A stretch of 64,000 bases of DNA from Cafeteria roenbergensis (lineage: Eukaryota; Sar; Bigyra; Bicosoecida; Cafeteriaceae): assembly GCA_008330645.1 (NCBI GenBank), contig VLTN01000040.1, forward strand, positions 124,001-188,000, in the 5' to 3' direction. How positions within the stretch are numbered: position 1 is the first letter of the stretch; every line of letters begins with the position of its first letter. Positions 32,401 through 43,400 of this stretch are shown here, piece by piece. A model generated the notes under the pieces. That model was not told where the DNA came from and ran no database searches. It saw only the letters and a list, made by a program, of their open reading frames with translations. The translations under genes were made by a program, and so were the position numbers.

Positions 32401-34922
32401 AGCAGCAGGCCCGCGCCATGGGCAGTCACGAACCGGTGGCTGAGCGCCACGTGATGCAGAGCAACCGTGCCGCCGCTGCCAGCAGGGCAGCCAACGCGCG
32501 TGGCGGGCCGGGCGCCGCGGCTGGGCGTGCGGCGCCTTCCAGCCCCCGAGCCGACCGGCGGCGGGCCTCCTCTGGCGGCCCCACGACTGGCGGCGGCTTC
32601 GAGTCGGGGCTCTCGCCCCTGCGCAGCCCGCCAGTATCCTTCCTGGCTGCGGTGCCGCCCGTCTCGCTGGCGCAGCTCTCTCCAGCCGGAGCGTCGCGCA
32701 TCGGCACCGGGGCCGAACGAGACAGAACGGACTCCGCATCCACTGACGACGGGTCGCCCGAAGCCACTCAGGCGGACGCCTTCGACGCGGCGGTCGAAGA
32801 CGCCCTGTTCGGCCTGCTGCCGGCGCTGCTTCGAGCCGCCACCGCGGCCAGCAGGTGCTCCGCCAGCGACACGGACACGCTGCGCGGCGAGCGCCAGAAG
32901 CAGCTGGAGGCCTTCGAGCAGCAGCAGTCTGAGGAACGAGCGGCTGCTGCACGGGCGAGAGACCATGCCGCCGTGAGCCACTCGCGCTCCATCAGTCCTG
33001 GCTTCGCGCGCGGATTCTCCGTGCAGCGCACGCCCTCAGCGGGCCCTGGCCGCCCGTCGCTGCACCGAGCGGCGCGCGACTGCCGCTCGCCGTCTGCCGG
33101 CCGCAGGTCAGCTTCGCGCGAGCGCGGGGTCTCCGTGGCTCGCCGCGCCAGCGGCTCGTCCTCCGTCGACAGCCTCTCGCTGGCCAACATGCCCAGCGGC
33201 TTCTTCGACCTGCTGGCTGCGAGCACGGCCGGGCTGCGCGCAGCCCGCGTCACGTTGGTCGTCAAGCCCTTCGTCGACACGCGCCCCGTTGGCCCGGCGG
33301 ACATTGCCAATCACCTCTGCGCCGTGCTTCGCGGCCAGGCGTCAGCCTCGGGCATGCCTGCCGACGCAACGGACCCAGGGGCTGCGGCGGCCAGGGCAGC
33401 AGCCCGCTCAGCTGCCTGCCGGGGGGTCTCTCACGGGTCTGGCGCGCCGCACGCATGGGCGGGCGTGCACCGCAACGCGGCCTCGTTCATGGTCCTCGCT
33501 GACGGGCAGCTCCCTGGGAAGCTCTTCCGGGCGGTCTCGCCGCCGCCAAGCTCCGAGGAGCGGCTGTTCGTGCGCCAACACTTCGAGCGCCTCGCCCAAG
33601 AGGCCGCGCAGAGCCGGCTCCTTGCAGACGCGGCCTCGCAGGGCGCTGCCCGCTCGCGGGCCAACGAGGAGGTCCCCCTGTCGCCATCGGCCGTCGTGCA
33701 GCGCGAGGCGGAGTTGGACTGGCTGCTTTCACAGGCGCCACAGACGCGCGCTGATGAGTCGGAGGTGCTCTTCACCGCGCCGTCCTCTGCCAAGCAGGTG
33801 CACTCCGGCGACGCGGGAGACTGGCTTGCCGCCGACCCGGGGGTCGGTCACATCCTGGCCTCCTTGCGCATCACGCTATGCGTCGCGAGGGTGCTGGGCA
33901 TGACTGGTGCCGGCGAGGCAGCATCGGGCGGAGAGCAGGCAGGCCCTGCGGCGGCCGATGGCGTCTCGGTGGTGTCCAACGGCAGGGACACACTCCGGCG
34001 CGCCCCGACAGAGGCAGCTGCGTGGGTCAGCACCGAGACTGTGGAGGCAGGCCAGCGCGCAAGCGTCCGCCGTGCGATCCGGTCGGGAGTTGCGCTGCTC
34101 ACGCGGGCGGTGGACTTCAACGCCCGAAAAGAGACGATGACGTGCAGATCGGCAAGGGCCCTGGCTGGCGCTCTTCGTGAAGTCGTCGGTGACTCTTTCA
34201 AGCGCTGGCACGACCAGCGCCAGGACGGGGAGCGGGGAGGCAGCCGGGGAGGCCGAGGCGGTGGAACGGTCGGCGGGGGCACTGCTACATGGGATGCGCA
34301 TCGCTCCATCTCGGGCAGCGCGTTGGGCGGAGGCACCCACCGCAGCACTCTCCTGGCCGCTGCAAGCACGCTCGAAGGCACCCAGTCTTCGTCCAGCCAG
34401 CTGTCTGCTGAGGGGCTCGGCGCGCTTACCGTGGAATTTGCCATGGCAGCAGCCGGTTGCCCTGGCGACGCTGCCGACCCGCACGCCCAGTCTGTGATGG
34501 CGTGCGTTCGCTACTGTCACGAGGCCTTGGCTTACGCGCAGTCAAAAGGCGCGCAAATCCGCAGAGAAGCGGCCAGGCGTGGCCTTCCAGACCCCGCCGC
34601 CGTCAAGGGGGGCGCAGCAAAGCCTCTGCCCCTTCGCGCCAACACCTCCAGCTCCCCTGTACCGGTGCGCAGCTCGAGATCCGCGACCCGGACCCCCTGG
34701 GACGCGGATCGTTCGCCGTCGCTGCTCCGCTCCAGCATTGCGCGAGGTGCCATGTCGGTCGAGCATGCTATGTCAGCGTCAATCCTGGGCTCGAGGCCGG
34801 CGAAGGACCCTGAAGGAGATGCCCTGCGGTCGCCGCCCAACGGGCGCAACCAACCGCACTTTTTGGCGGCATCGCTGGGTCTTGGGCCGCTTTATGACCG
34901 CAGCAGGCTGTCCCCGGAGTGA
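18759..34922 (+). CDS. Giant uncharacterised protein, about 5,387 aa, intronless
   Basis: One uninterrupted frame of 16,164 bp from the ATG at 18759 to TGA at 34920-34922; a TTG six bases upstream is not needed as a start. Composition is Ala/Ser/Gly/Arg-rich, with long stretches of amphipathic helix separated by low-complexity linkers, suggesting an alpha-solenoid scaffold. Residues from 1558 form a perfect EF-hand loop (DADGSGSISRDE). Acidic/Ser patches (near 21900-21960), a (Gly-Ala)n run (26334-26396) and a Ser/Arg-rich C-terminal third (32500-33180) may be regulatory. No transmembrane span or catalytic motif was seen. The N-terminal pattern (LLERKARLKVVLSVLL, then LELLWARQLIEEQQLLLAI) loosely recalls Nup188/Nup205-type nucleoporins, but those are under about 2,100 aa; I treat that as a weak guess. 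The gene is real, since the frame stays open for 16 kb with protein-like sequence. Confidence 0.8.
26334..26396 (+). repeat. GCCGGT hexanucleotide repeat in the giant gene
   Basis: About ten tandem units of GGTGCC encoding alternating Gly-Ala. In-frame, so length changes would be tolerated. Confidence 0.88.
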
Positions 34923-35190
34923 CCAGCCTGCTTGGAAGCGAGCATTGTGTGCGCAAGCGGGCAATTTGCCGAGATCACTGTGAGACTCACAAATTTTGCT
35001 GGCATCTAAACGCCGAACAAACATTTCCTTGGCCGCCGGAGCTCTGCAGGGCGATTGACCAAGCCCGGCCTCAAACAGCATGGCTGGCACTCTGCACTCC
35101 CGGCCCGACGCAACGGCCGAGACCCTCCTCCCGCGCAGCCCCGCGCAGCCCCACGGTACCAGGACCGCCCTGCCCGAGAGCACAGAGCCA
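34923..35190. promoter_or_regulatory. Upstream region of the first GTPase-ANK-LRR unit
   Basis: The tandem unit begins only 18 bp after the stop codon of the giant gene. The 250-bp segment up to the ATG at 35191 recurs, with small indels, upstream of copies 2 and 3 (40480-40710 and 45994-46224), so each copy has carried its own promoter or 5' UTR. A relatively AT-rich stretch (ACAAATTTTGCTGGCATCTA) is conserved in all three and may be part of the promoter. Confidence 0.5.
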
Positions 35191-38100
35191 ATGGCAGCCG
35201 CTGCAGGCGCCGCGCCTCCCGACGCATGGGTGAGCCGGCCGGCCACTTGGGAGTGAAGCGCCGGAAGAGGAAAAAAACTCCACACACGGCGCAGATGGTC
35301 CCGCCGCGCCCAGCCCGCTCGCCGCGCGCACGGCGGCCTCCGGGCTCGCCCGGCGCGGCAGGGCCGAAGCGCGCGCGCGCGCGTGGGCCAGCGTGTGGGG
35401 CGGGCGGTGCCGCGCCGGGGAAGCTTGGGGAGCGCAGAGTGTTGCTGCTTTTTCTGGCAGTTGGCGCGATCCTTCCGCCGCCCGCCACATCCCTTCGCCG
35501 CCCGCCTCTGCCTCGCGCCCCGCAGCTGGCCGTCGTGTCGCTGGTGAAGCTTGACGAAGCGACGGGCAGGCTCAAGGTGGGCGAGGAAGGCCTGCGCGCC
35601 ATCGCAGCACTGCCGCCCGATGCGAAAGTTGTCGTCCTGGCAATCCTGGGCAAGTTGCACGCAGGCAAGTCCACGACCATGAATGCGGCGGCCCGGGCGG
35701 CCATGGGAGAGCCGCTGCCGGCCGACCTGTCCACGCTGGTCACTCCGTTCAAAGTGACCGGCAAAGCCGCCAGGACCACGCATGGGATCGACATGGTGGT
35801 CCTCCGGCTGCCCGAGGCCTCCGAGACTGGCATCACGCACGTGATCCTGCTGGACGTCGAAGGCCTTGAGCGCGACAACGAAGACCAGCAGCACGGCAAC
35901 CTCCTGGCTGTAGCTGCCGACGCCCTCTCGACCACCCTCGGCTTCCAGATGCCGTCAACACTCGCACCTGCGGAGGTGAATGCCTTCCTGGCGCCCATCG
36001 TTGCTGCGAGGTCCGGCTTGCGAGGGGACCGCGGCCACGACGCCGAGCCCGACAAGGACCTCCTCTTGCTCTCGCGAGGCAAGCCGTACCAGGACTACCC
36101 AAAGGCGGAGAACCTGACGAGGAACGGCGGCGCGCCCATCGGCGTCGCGGGCATGTACCGACGTGTCGAGGCCTGCTTCTTGGCGCCCACCCGCTTCGCG
36201 CCCGAGGCGGCGTCTGAGGCCCTGCAGGCCGCCTGCGCGTCGGCGCTCCACCTGGCGCTGGACCGCACGGCTCCCGCCATCGACAAGGACGCCCTGAGCG
36301 CGAGGCTCTCCAGCCTGGCAAGCGTGTTTGATGGCACGATGGAGGTGGCCGACTTCGGCAAGACGCTCGTCAAGAACCTGGTCACGTCGGTGGTGACCGC
36401 CAAGCTCGTGTGGCAGGACCCCGTCGACACGGAGATTCCCATCGACGAGCGCTTCGCCGTTCTCAAGGGCCTCGACTCGTACTGCGACGCCCCGCCCCGC
36501 ACGGAGGAGCGATCGACCGCCATCGACGCATGGCGCACTGCGCAAGCTCTCGTGGCGAGCGACCCGTCGATGATGCTCCATCCCAAGCTGCTGTCGGAGG
36601 ACGAGCTACTCAAGCTGACGACGCCGGAAGGCGCAACGCTTGCGAGAATCCAAGACACGCGGAAGGAGTGCGCGGACCTCCTCGCTTGCGGCGGCGAGGC
36701 GTCGAACAAGGTGTTCTTCATGCGAGTCTGGCACGACAACCTTCTCGCAGCCCTTCGGCGCGGCGATGCTACCGTGGCCGGCACCTCGGCCTGGTGTGGG
36801 CGCAAAGCAGTCGTTGGCACGCCGGCGACTGTCCAAGAGTGCATGGCTCGCGATCCGCGCTCGTTCATCGCCGCCGACCCCAAGGTGTGCAAGCCTGCCG
36901 AGGCCCTCCTGGACCCTGCCCTCGCCTTGGCAGCAGTGGCGGGAGCCACAAGCGGCGATGCCGCCGCAGGCGCAGCCCTGCCCACCGCGCTGGGCGACAT
37001 CGACAAGTTGGTCCTGGCCAACATGCTTCGGTCACAGGCGCTCGATGCGGTCATCTCGACTTGTCGGCCGGACGCCATCCTCACGGTCGCCAGCAACGTC
37101 AGCAAGTACTGGAAGCACTACTACGGCCACATGCTCCCGGAAGAGCTCGGTAGCGCGCCCCCGTTCAAGATGTGGGTCGACAGCGACCGCTCCGGCACGT
37201 GGGCGTCCTGCCTTCGGGTGGCGGCGGCTCGAATGCTCAACTGCCAGCCCGACCGCAGCCCCGGGCTGTTCCCGTGGGCCCGAGACCTGGACGTCCAGAC
37301 GTTGGTGGCCGATGGCCTGGTTGGCGGGTCGGAGACGGACGCCGCCCTGGCCGAGGCCGGAGTCCGCATGCCTTGCGAGGACCCGGCCACGCGGAACCTC
37401 GCCACTGCGCTCTGCGCGCTTCGCAACCTCGGCATGAACGCCGATGCCGAGCCAAGCGTGGGCGGCGAGGTGCGCCCCCACGACGTGATGCCGCTGTCGC
37501 TGCTCGCCGCTGCGACGCGCGGCAAGGACGCAGTGTCGCTCCTGCAGGTGATCCTGGGATGCAACCCGCTCAGCGAGCGAATGGCGCGGACCGTCGTGCT
37601 GCAGGCCAGGCCCGATGTGGGGGCCGACGACAAGTGCGGTGCTTGGGAGCGCTCGACCCTCGCACGGGGCCTGATCTGCGCCGAGGTGTCGCCCCGCACA
37701 CCCGCGACCGAGCCCGGCCTGCGCAGCAACGCGCTCAACGCGGGCGCGCACCTGGGCCACGCTCTGGCGGCCAAGGGGGAGTGCGTCCTGGACTTCGAGA
37801 CCCTCGGCATGCCGCCGCGCGCCGACCCCTCCAAGCCCAAGGCGACCGGGCCGACCAAGGCGGATGTCTCGGACGCCGCCTTGACAGCCAGGATCATCCG
37901 GAACAGCCTGGCCACCCAGCGCGACAGCTGCGGCCTCCTCCCGGCCACCGTTGCGGCGGTCCACGGCCACGCGGAGACGACGCGCCGGCTGCTCGACTGG
38001 AAGCCGGACCTCCGCGACCTCGAGCCCGTGGCCTGGGCGGACCGCGACGCAATCGACGTGGCAACGCTGGCCGCCGCGTCACCCGACGAGCTCATTGCCG

Positions 38101-40479
38101 CCAAGGCGAGCCTGCGGCGCGTGGACTGGGCCGCTCCGCTGTTCGACATGCCTGGGCCTGGAGAGCGGAAGGCCCACTTGCTCCTCCACGTCGAGGCCAA
38201 GGCGGAGGCGCCCGATGACGTCGTCGCCGCCCTGATGCGCATCTTGCCACAGCACGTGCTGACCCTGCCGGGCCCGTCCGGTGAGACCGCCATCGAGCTC
38301 GCACTTCGCGACGAGGAATTTGCGCCAAAGCTGGTCGGACGGCTGCTTGCCCGCGGTGTGCAGTTCGAGACGCGCGCCCAGGCCGAGATGGCAGAGCGGA
38401 TCTCGGCCATCCCTGACGCCGCCTGCGCCGCCGTGGACCGGTTCCGCCCCGCCGCGTCCCGGGGCGGACTGACAGAGCTGCACTACCTCTGCAGGAGCGG
38501 CCTCGGGGAGCCGATCGCCAGGCTGTGCGCCGCCGCACCCCAACGCGCCGCTCTCGCCACCCGCGACGGGCGCATGCCGGCTCAGCTGTGGCAACCGCCC
38601 AGGGCCACCGCGGGCGCGGCGCCTGCCGGGGACGACGAGGCGGGCGAGGACGACTCGCCCGCGGACGACGACCCGCCATGCGAAGCAGCCCCGTCGACGG
38701 AGCACGCCCCGGCGGCAGGCGAGCCTGCCTCGGCCCCTCCCGCGACCCGTCCACGCCCAGGCGCCCCCCGCCTGCCCCCTGCGTGCCTCAACCCGGCCAC
38801 CGCGCTGGTGGCTGCGCTGGAGCACGCCTGCGCCACCAACCCCGACAGCATGACCACCGCGTTCGCCGAGGACGCCGAGCAGCACGCACGGTGCCTGAAG
38901 GGGCTGGAGCAGCTCGTCGCAAGCCCGCGGCTGGCCGGGTTCGTGGAGGCCGCCCGGATGGACATGGAGCACGCCTGGGACGGCCGGTCCGCCGAGCAGC
39001 GGGACTTCCTTCGCCGCTGCCTGGGCCCCACCTTTGCGGGCGGGCACGCCATCGGCAGCAGCGACGGCCGAATGGCGCGGCAGCAGCTGTGGCGCGAGCT
39101 CCTGCATCCAACCTCAAGGCGGCTCGACGAGACGGACGGATTGCCGCTCACGCCCATGGCCGCCGAGGCCCTCGTGCGAAGCGAGTGGCGTGCGCAGCTG
39201 CAGCCGCCGCTGGCCGACACAGCCTTGTCTGCCTGGGCCCCTGAGGACGGACTGGCGATGGAGCTGACGCCGGTGGCAGTCGAGATCCTGAGCACCGCGG
39301 CGAAGCAGGCCAACTGGACCCGCGACACCATGGCCTCGATGCCTCCGCGCCTGCTCTCTGCCCGGAAGCTGACACTGCTGGGGGCGGTCGACGCCGCGAT
39401 GCTTCCCGGCCTCGCTCGGGCCCTGCCCGGCGTGACGCATTTGCGCTATCACGGCGCGACCTCCGACGGCATCCTGCGCCTCGCAGAGGCCTTGGCGGAC
39501 TGGCGGTGCGTCGAGGTGCTGGAGCTCCAGGGCGCCAAGTACGACGTCGCTGCCATGGAGGCGTTCGGACCCGCCCTCCGGGAGCTGCCGAGGCTGCGTG
39601 CGCTCCGAATCGGCGGGAACGACCCGGAGGATAGCAGCCCCACGACCAAGCTCATCGACTGCCTGGGAGGCTTGTCGTCGCTGCAGCAGCTCAACCTCGC
39701 CGGGCGTCGCATCAGCAATCGTGGCGCAAAGACCCTGGCGGCGGCGCTCGGCGGGATGGAGCAGCTTCGCTCGCTGGTGCTGTCCGGGTGCGCCATCGCC
39801 AAGCGGGGCATCCAGGACATTGCCGTTGCGCTCCGCGGTCGTCGCATCACGACGCTGGTCCTGAGCGGAAACAGCATCACCGACGGGGCGGCCGCGGAGG
39901 TGATTGCCACCGTGCGGGGGCTGCCGTACCTCGCGACTCTGAGGCTGTCCGGCGCGGGCCTGTGCCAGGGAGAGCGCGCTGGGCCTGATGGAGGCCGTTG
40001 GGGAGTGCGGCATGCTGGAGGAGCTGGAGCTCAACGACAACGCAGACCTGTTCGCGGCCCCGGCGGCACCGGGGCGAGGCGCCGCTGCCGCTGCGGCCGC
40101 CGGAGCGGGCGGTGATTCGCCGAGCGCGACACTGCTCGACGCCGCGTGCAGCGCTCTGGCGCGGTGCCCGCGCCTCCGCGTGGTTCGCATGACAGGCGCC
40201 GGGCTGCCGAGCGATGCCGCCAAGCGCATCAAGGCCCTGCTCCCGAAAGACTGCGAGACTCAGTTCTAGGCTCGACCGCGGATGCGCAGACGCGCAGGCG
40301 ACAGCCGGGCGGCGCGAGTGTGCTCCGGTGCGTGTGGCTTCGCATCACCAACCGCATGTGGAGAGCGCGCCCTCCGAGCTGCCTCGCCAGAACCGCGCGG
40401 GAGCACGCACGATCAGCAAGCACATCAGACACGCAATCGACGCCGCTCATGGAGCCTCCGAACATCCAGCTCCGGCGCC
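34941..40479 (+). repeat. Tandem unit 1 (5,539 bp)
   Basis: Starts at AGCATTGTGTGCGCAAG and runs to the same sequence at 40480. It contains a promoter-like segment, the complete GTPase-ANK-LRR gene and a 3' flank. By eye, coding DNA differs from unit 2 by roughly 45-50 substitutions in 4.7 kb, plus indels in the 5' flank and intron and one base in the 3' coding part. Confidence 0.93.
35191..40115 (+). CDS. GBP-like GTPase / ankyrin / LRR protein, copy 1 (frameshifted at the 3' end)
   Basis: Exon 1 is 35191-35229 (13 codons), the intron 35230-35525 (GTGAGC...CCCCGCAG, phase 0), and exon 2 starts at 35526. The G domain has the GB1/RHD3 signature: P-loop GKLHAGKS, TTHGIDMVVL (the T-x-GIW-like switch I), LLDVEG (G3), and VEACFLAPT at the end of the domain. 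The classic RD of G4 reads SRGK. Ankyrin-like motifs and C-terminal LRRs follow as in copy 2. Relative to copy 2 there is one extra G in the run at 39968-39970. The conserved frame is lost there, the product would end at 40115 (1,542 aa) with an unrelated tail, and about 100 conserved C-terminal residues, still readable at 39988-40269, are cut off. A sequencing error in a G-run is possible. It is otherwise open throughout. Confidence 0.8.
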
Positions 40480-43400
40480 AGCATTGTGTGCGCAAGCGGG
40501 CAATTTGCCCAGATCACTGTGAGAGTCACAAATTTTGCTGGCATCTAAACGCCGAACAAACATTTCCTTGGCCCCCGAAGCTCTGCAGGGCGATTGACCA
40601 AGCCCGGCCTCAAACAGCACTCTGCACTCCCGGCCCGACGCAGCGGCCGAGACCCTCCTCCCGCGCAGCCCCGCGGTACCAGGACCGCCCTGCCCGAGAG
40701 CACAGAGCCAATGGCAGCCGCTGCAGGCGCCGCGCCTCCCGAGGCATTGGTGAGCCGCCCGGCCACTTGGGAGTGAAGCGCCGGCAAAAAGCTCCACACA
40801 CGGCGAAGATGGTCCCGCCGCGCCCAGCCCGCTCGCCGCGCGCACGGCGGCCTCCGGGCTCGCCCGGCGCGGCAGGGCCGAAGCGCGCGCGCGCGCGTGG
40901 GCCAACGTGCGGGGTGGGCGGTGTCGCGCCGGGGAAGCTTGGGGAGCGCAGAGTGTTGCTGCTTTTTTCTGGCAGTTGGCGCGATCCTTCCGCCGCCCGC
41001 CACATCCCTTCGCCGCCCGCCTCTGCCTCGCGCCCCGCAGCTGGCCGTCGTGTCGCTGGTGAAGCTTGACGAAGCGACGGGCAGGCTCAAGGTGGGCGAG
41101 GAAGGCCTGCGCGCCATCGCAGCACTGCCGCCCGATGCGAAAGTTGTCGTCCTGGCAATCCTGGGCAAGTTGCACGCAGGCAAGTCCACGACCATGAATG
41201 CGGCGGCCCGGGTGGCCATGGGAGAGCCGCTGCCGGCCGACCTGTCCACGCTGGTCACTCCGTTCAAAGTGACCGGCAAAGCCTCCAGGACCACGCATGG
41301 GATCGACATGGTCGTCCTCCGACTGCCCGAGGCCTCCGAGACTGGCATCACGCACGTGATCCTGCTGGACGTCGAAGGCCTTGAGCGCGACAACGAAGAC
41401 CAGCAGCACGGCAACCTCCTGGCTGTAGCTGCCGACGCCCTCTCGACCACCCTCGGCTTCCAGATGCCGTCAACACTCGCACCTGCGGAGGTGAAGTTCT
41501 TCCTGGCGCCCATCGTTGATGCGAGGTCCGGCTTGCGAGGGGACCGCGGCCACGACGCCGAGCCCGACAAGGACCTCCTCTTGCTCTCGCGAGGCAAGCC
41601 GTACCAGGACTACCCAAAGGCGGAGAACCTGACGAGGGACGGCGGCGCGCCCATCGGCGTCGCGGGCATGTACCGACGTGTCGAGGCCTGCTTCTTGGCG
41701 CCCACCGGCTTCGCGCCCGAGGCGGCGTCTGAGGCCCTGCAGGCCGCCTGCGCGTCGGCGCTCCGCCTGGCGCTGGACCGCACGGCTCCCGCCATCGACA
41801 AGGACGCCCTGAGCGCGAGGCTCTCCAGCCTGGCAAGCGTGTTCGATGGCACGATGGAGGTGGCCGACTTCGGCAAGACGCTCGTCAAGAACCTGGTCAC
41901 GTCGGTGGTGACCGCCAAGCTCGTGTGGCAGGACCCCGTCGACACGGAGATTCCCATCGACGAGCGCTTCGCCGTTCCCAAGGGCCTCGACTCGTACTGC
42001 GACGCCCCGCCCCGCACGGAGGAGCGATCGACCGCCATTGACGCATGGCGCACTGCGCAAGCTCTCGTGGCGAGCGACCCGTCGCTGATGCTCCATCCCA
42101 AGCTGCTGTCGGAGGACGAGATACTCAAGCTGACGACGCCGGAAGGCGCAACGCTTGCGAGAATCCAAGACACGCGGAAGGAGTGCGCGGACCTCCTCGC
42201 TTGCAGCGGCGAGGCGTCGAACAAGGTGTTCTTCATGCGAGTCTGGCACGACAACCTTCTCGCAGCCCTTCGGCGCGGCGATGCTACCGTGGCCGGCACC
42301 TCGGCCTGGTGTGGGCGCAAAGCAGTCGTTGGCACGCCGGCGACTGTCCAAGAGTGCATGGTACGCGATCCGCGCTCGTTCATCGCCGCCGACCCCAAGG
42401 TGTGCAAGCCTGCCGAGGCCCTCCTGGACCCTGCCCTCGCCTTGGCAGCAGTGGCGGGAGCCACAAGCGGCGATGCCGCCGCAGGCGCAGCCCTGCCCAC
42501 CGCGCTGGGCGACATCGACAAGTTGGTCCTGGCCAACATGCTTCGGTCACAGGCGCTCGATGCGGTCATCTCGACTTGTCGGCCGGACGCCATCCTCACG
42601 GTCGCCAGCAACGTCAGCAAGTACTGGAAGCACTACTACGGCCACATGCTCCCGGAAGAGCTCGGTAGCGCGCCCCCGTTCAAGATGTGGGTCGACAGCG
42701 ACCGCTCCGGCACGTGGGCATCCTGCCTTCGGGTGGCGGCGGCTCGAATGCTCAACTGCCAGCCCGACCGCAGCCCCGGGCTGTTCCCGTGGGCCCGAGA
42801 CCTGGACGTCCAGACGTTGGTAGCCGATGGCCTGGTTGGCGGGTCGGAGACGGACGCCGCCCTGGCCGAGGCCGGAGTCCGCATGCCTTGCGAGGACCCG
42901 GCCACGCGGAACCTCGCCACCGCGCTCTGCGCGCTTCGCAACCTCGGCATGAACGCCGATGCCGAGCCAAGCGTGGGCGGCGAGGTGCGCCCCCACGACG
43001 TGATGCCGCTGTCGCTGCTCGCCGCTGCGACGCGCGGCAAGGACGCAGTGTCGCTCCTGCAGGTGATCCTGGGATGCAACCCGCTCAGCGAGCGAATGGC
43101 GCGGACCGTCGTGCTGCAGGCCAGGCCCGAGGTGGGGGACGACGACAAGTGCGGTGCTTGGGAGCGCTCGACCCTCGCCCGGGGCTTCATCTGCGCCGAG
43201 GTGTCGCCCCGCACACCCGCGACCAAGCCCGGCCTGCGCAGCAACGCGCTCAACGCGGGCGCGCACCTGGGCCACGCTCTGGCGGCCAAGGGGGAGTGCG
43301 TCCTGGACTTCGAGACCCTCGGCATGCCGCCGCGCGCCGACCCCTCCAAGCCCAAGGCGACCGGGCCGACCAAGGCGGATGTCTCGCACGCCGCCTTGAC

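Noticed and set aside
35055-35525. N-terminal extension and signal peptide of GTPase copy 1 read straight through
   Set aside because: Frame is not conserved in copies 2 and 3 (one extra T and other indels), and consensus GTGAGC and CCCCGCAG splice sites remove exactly this region.
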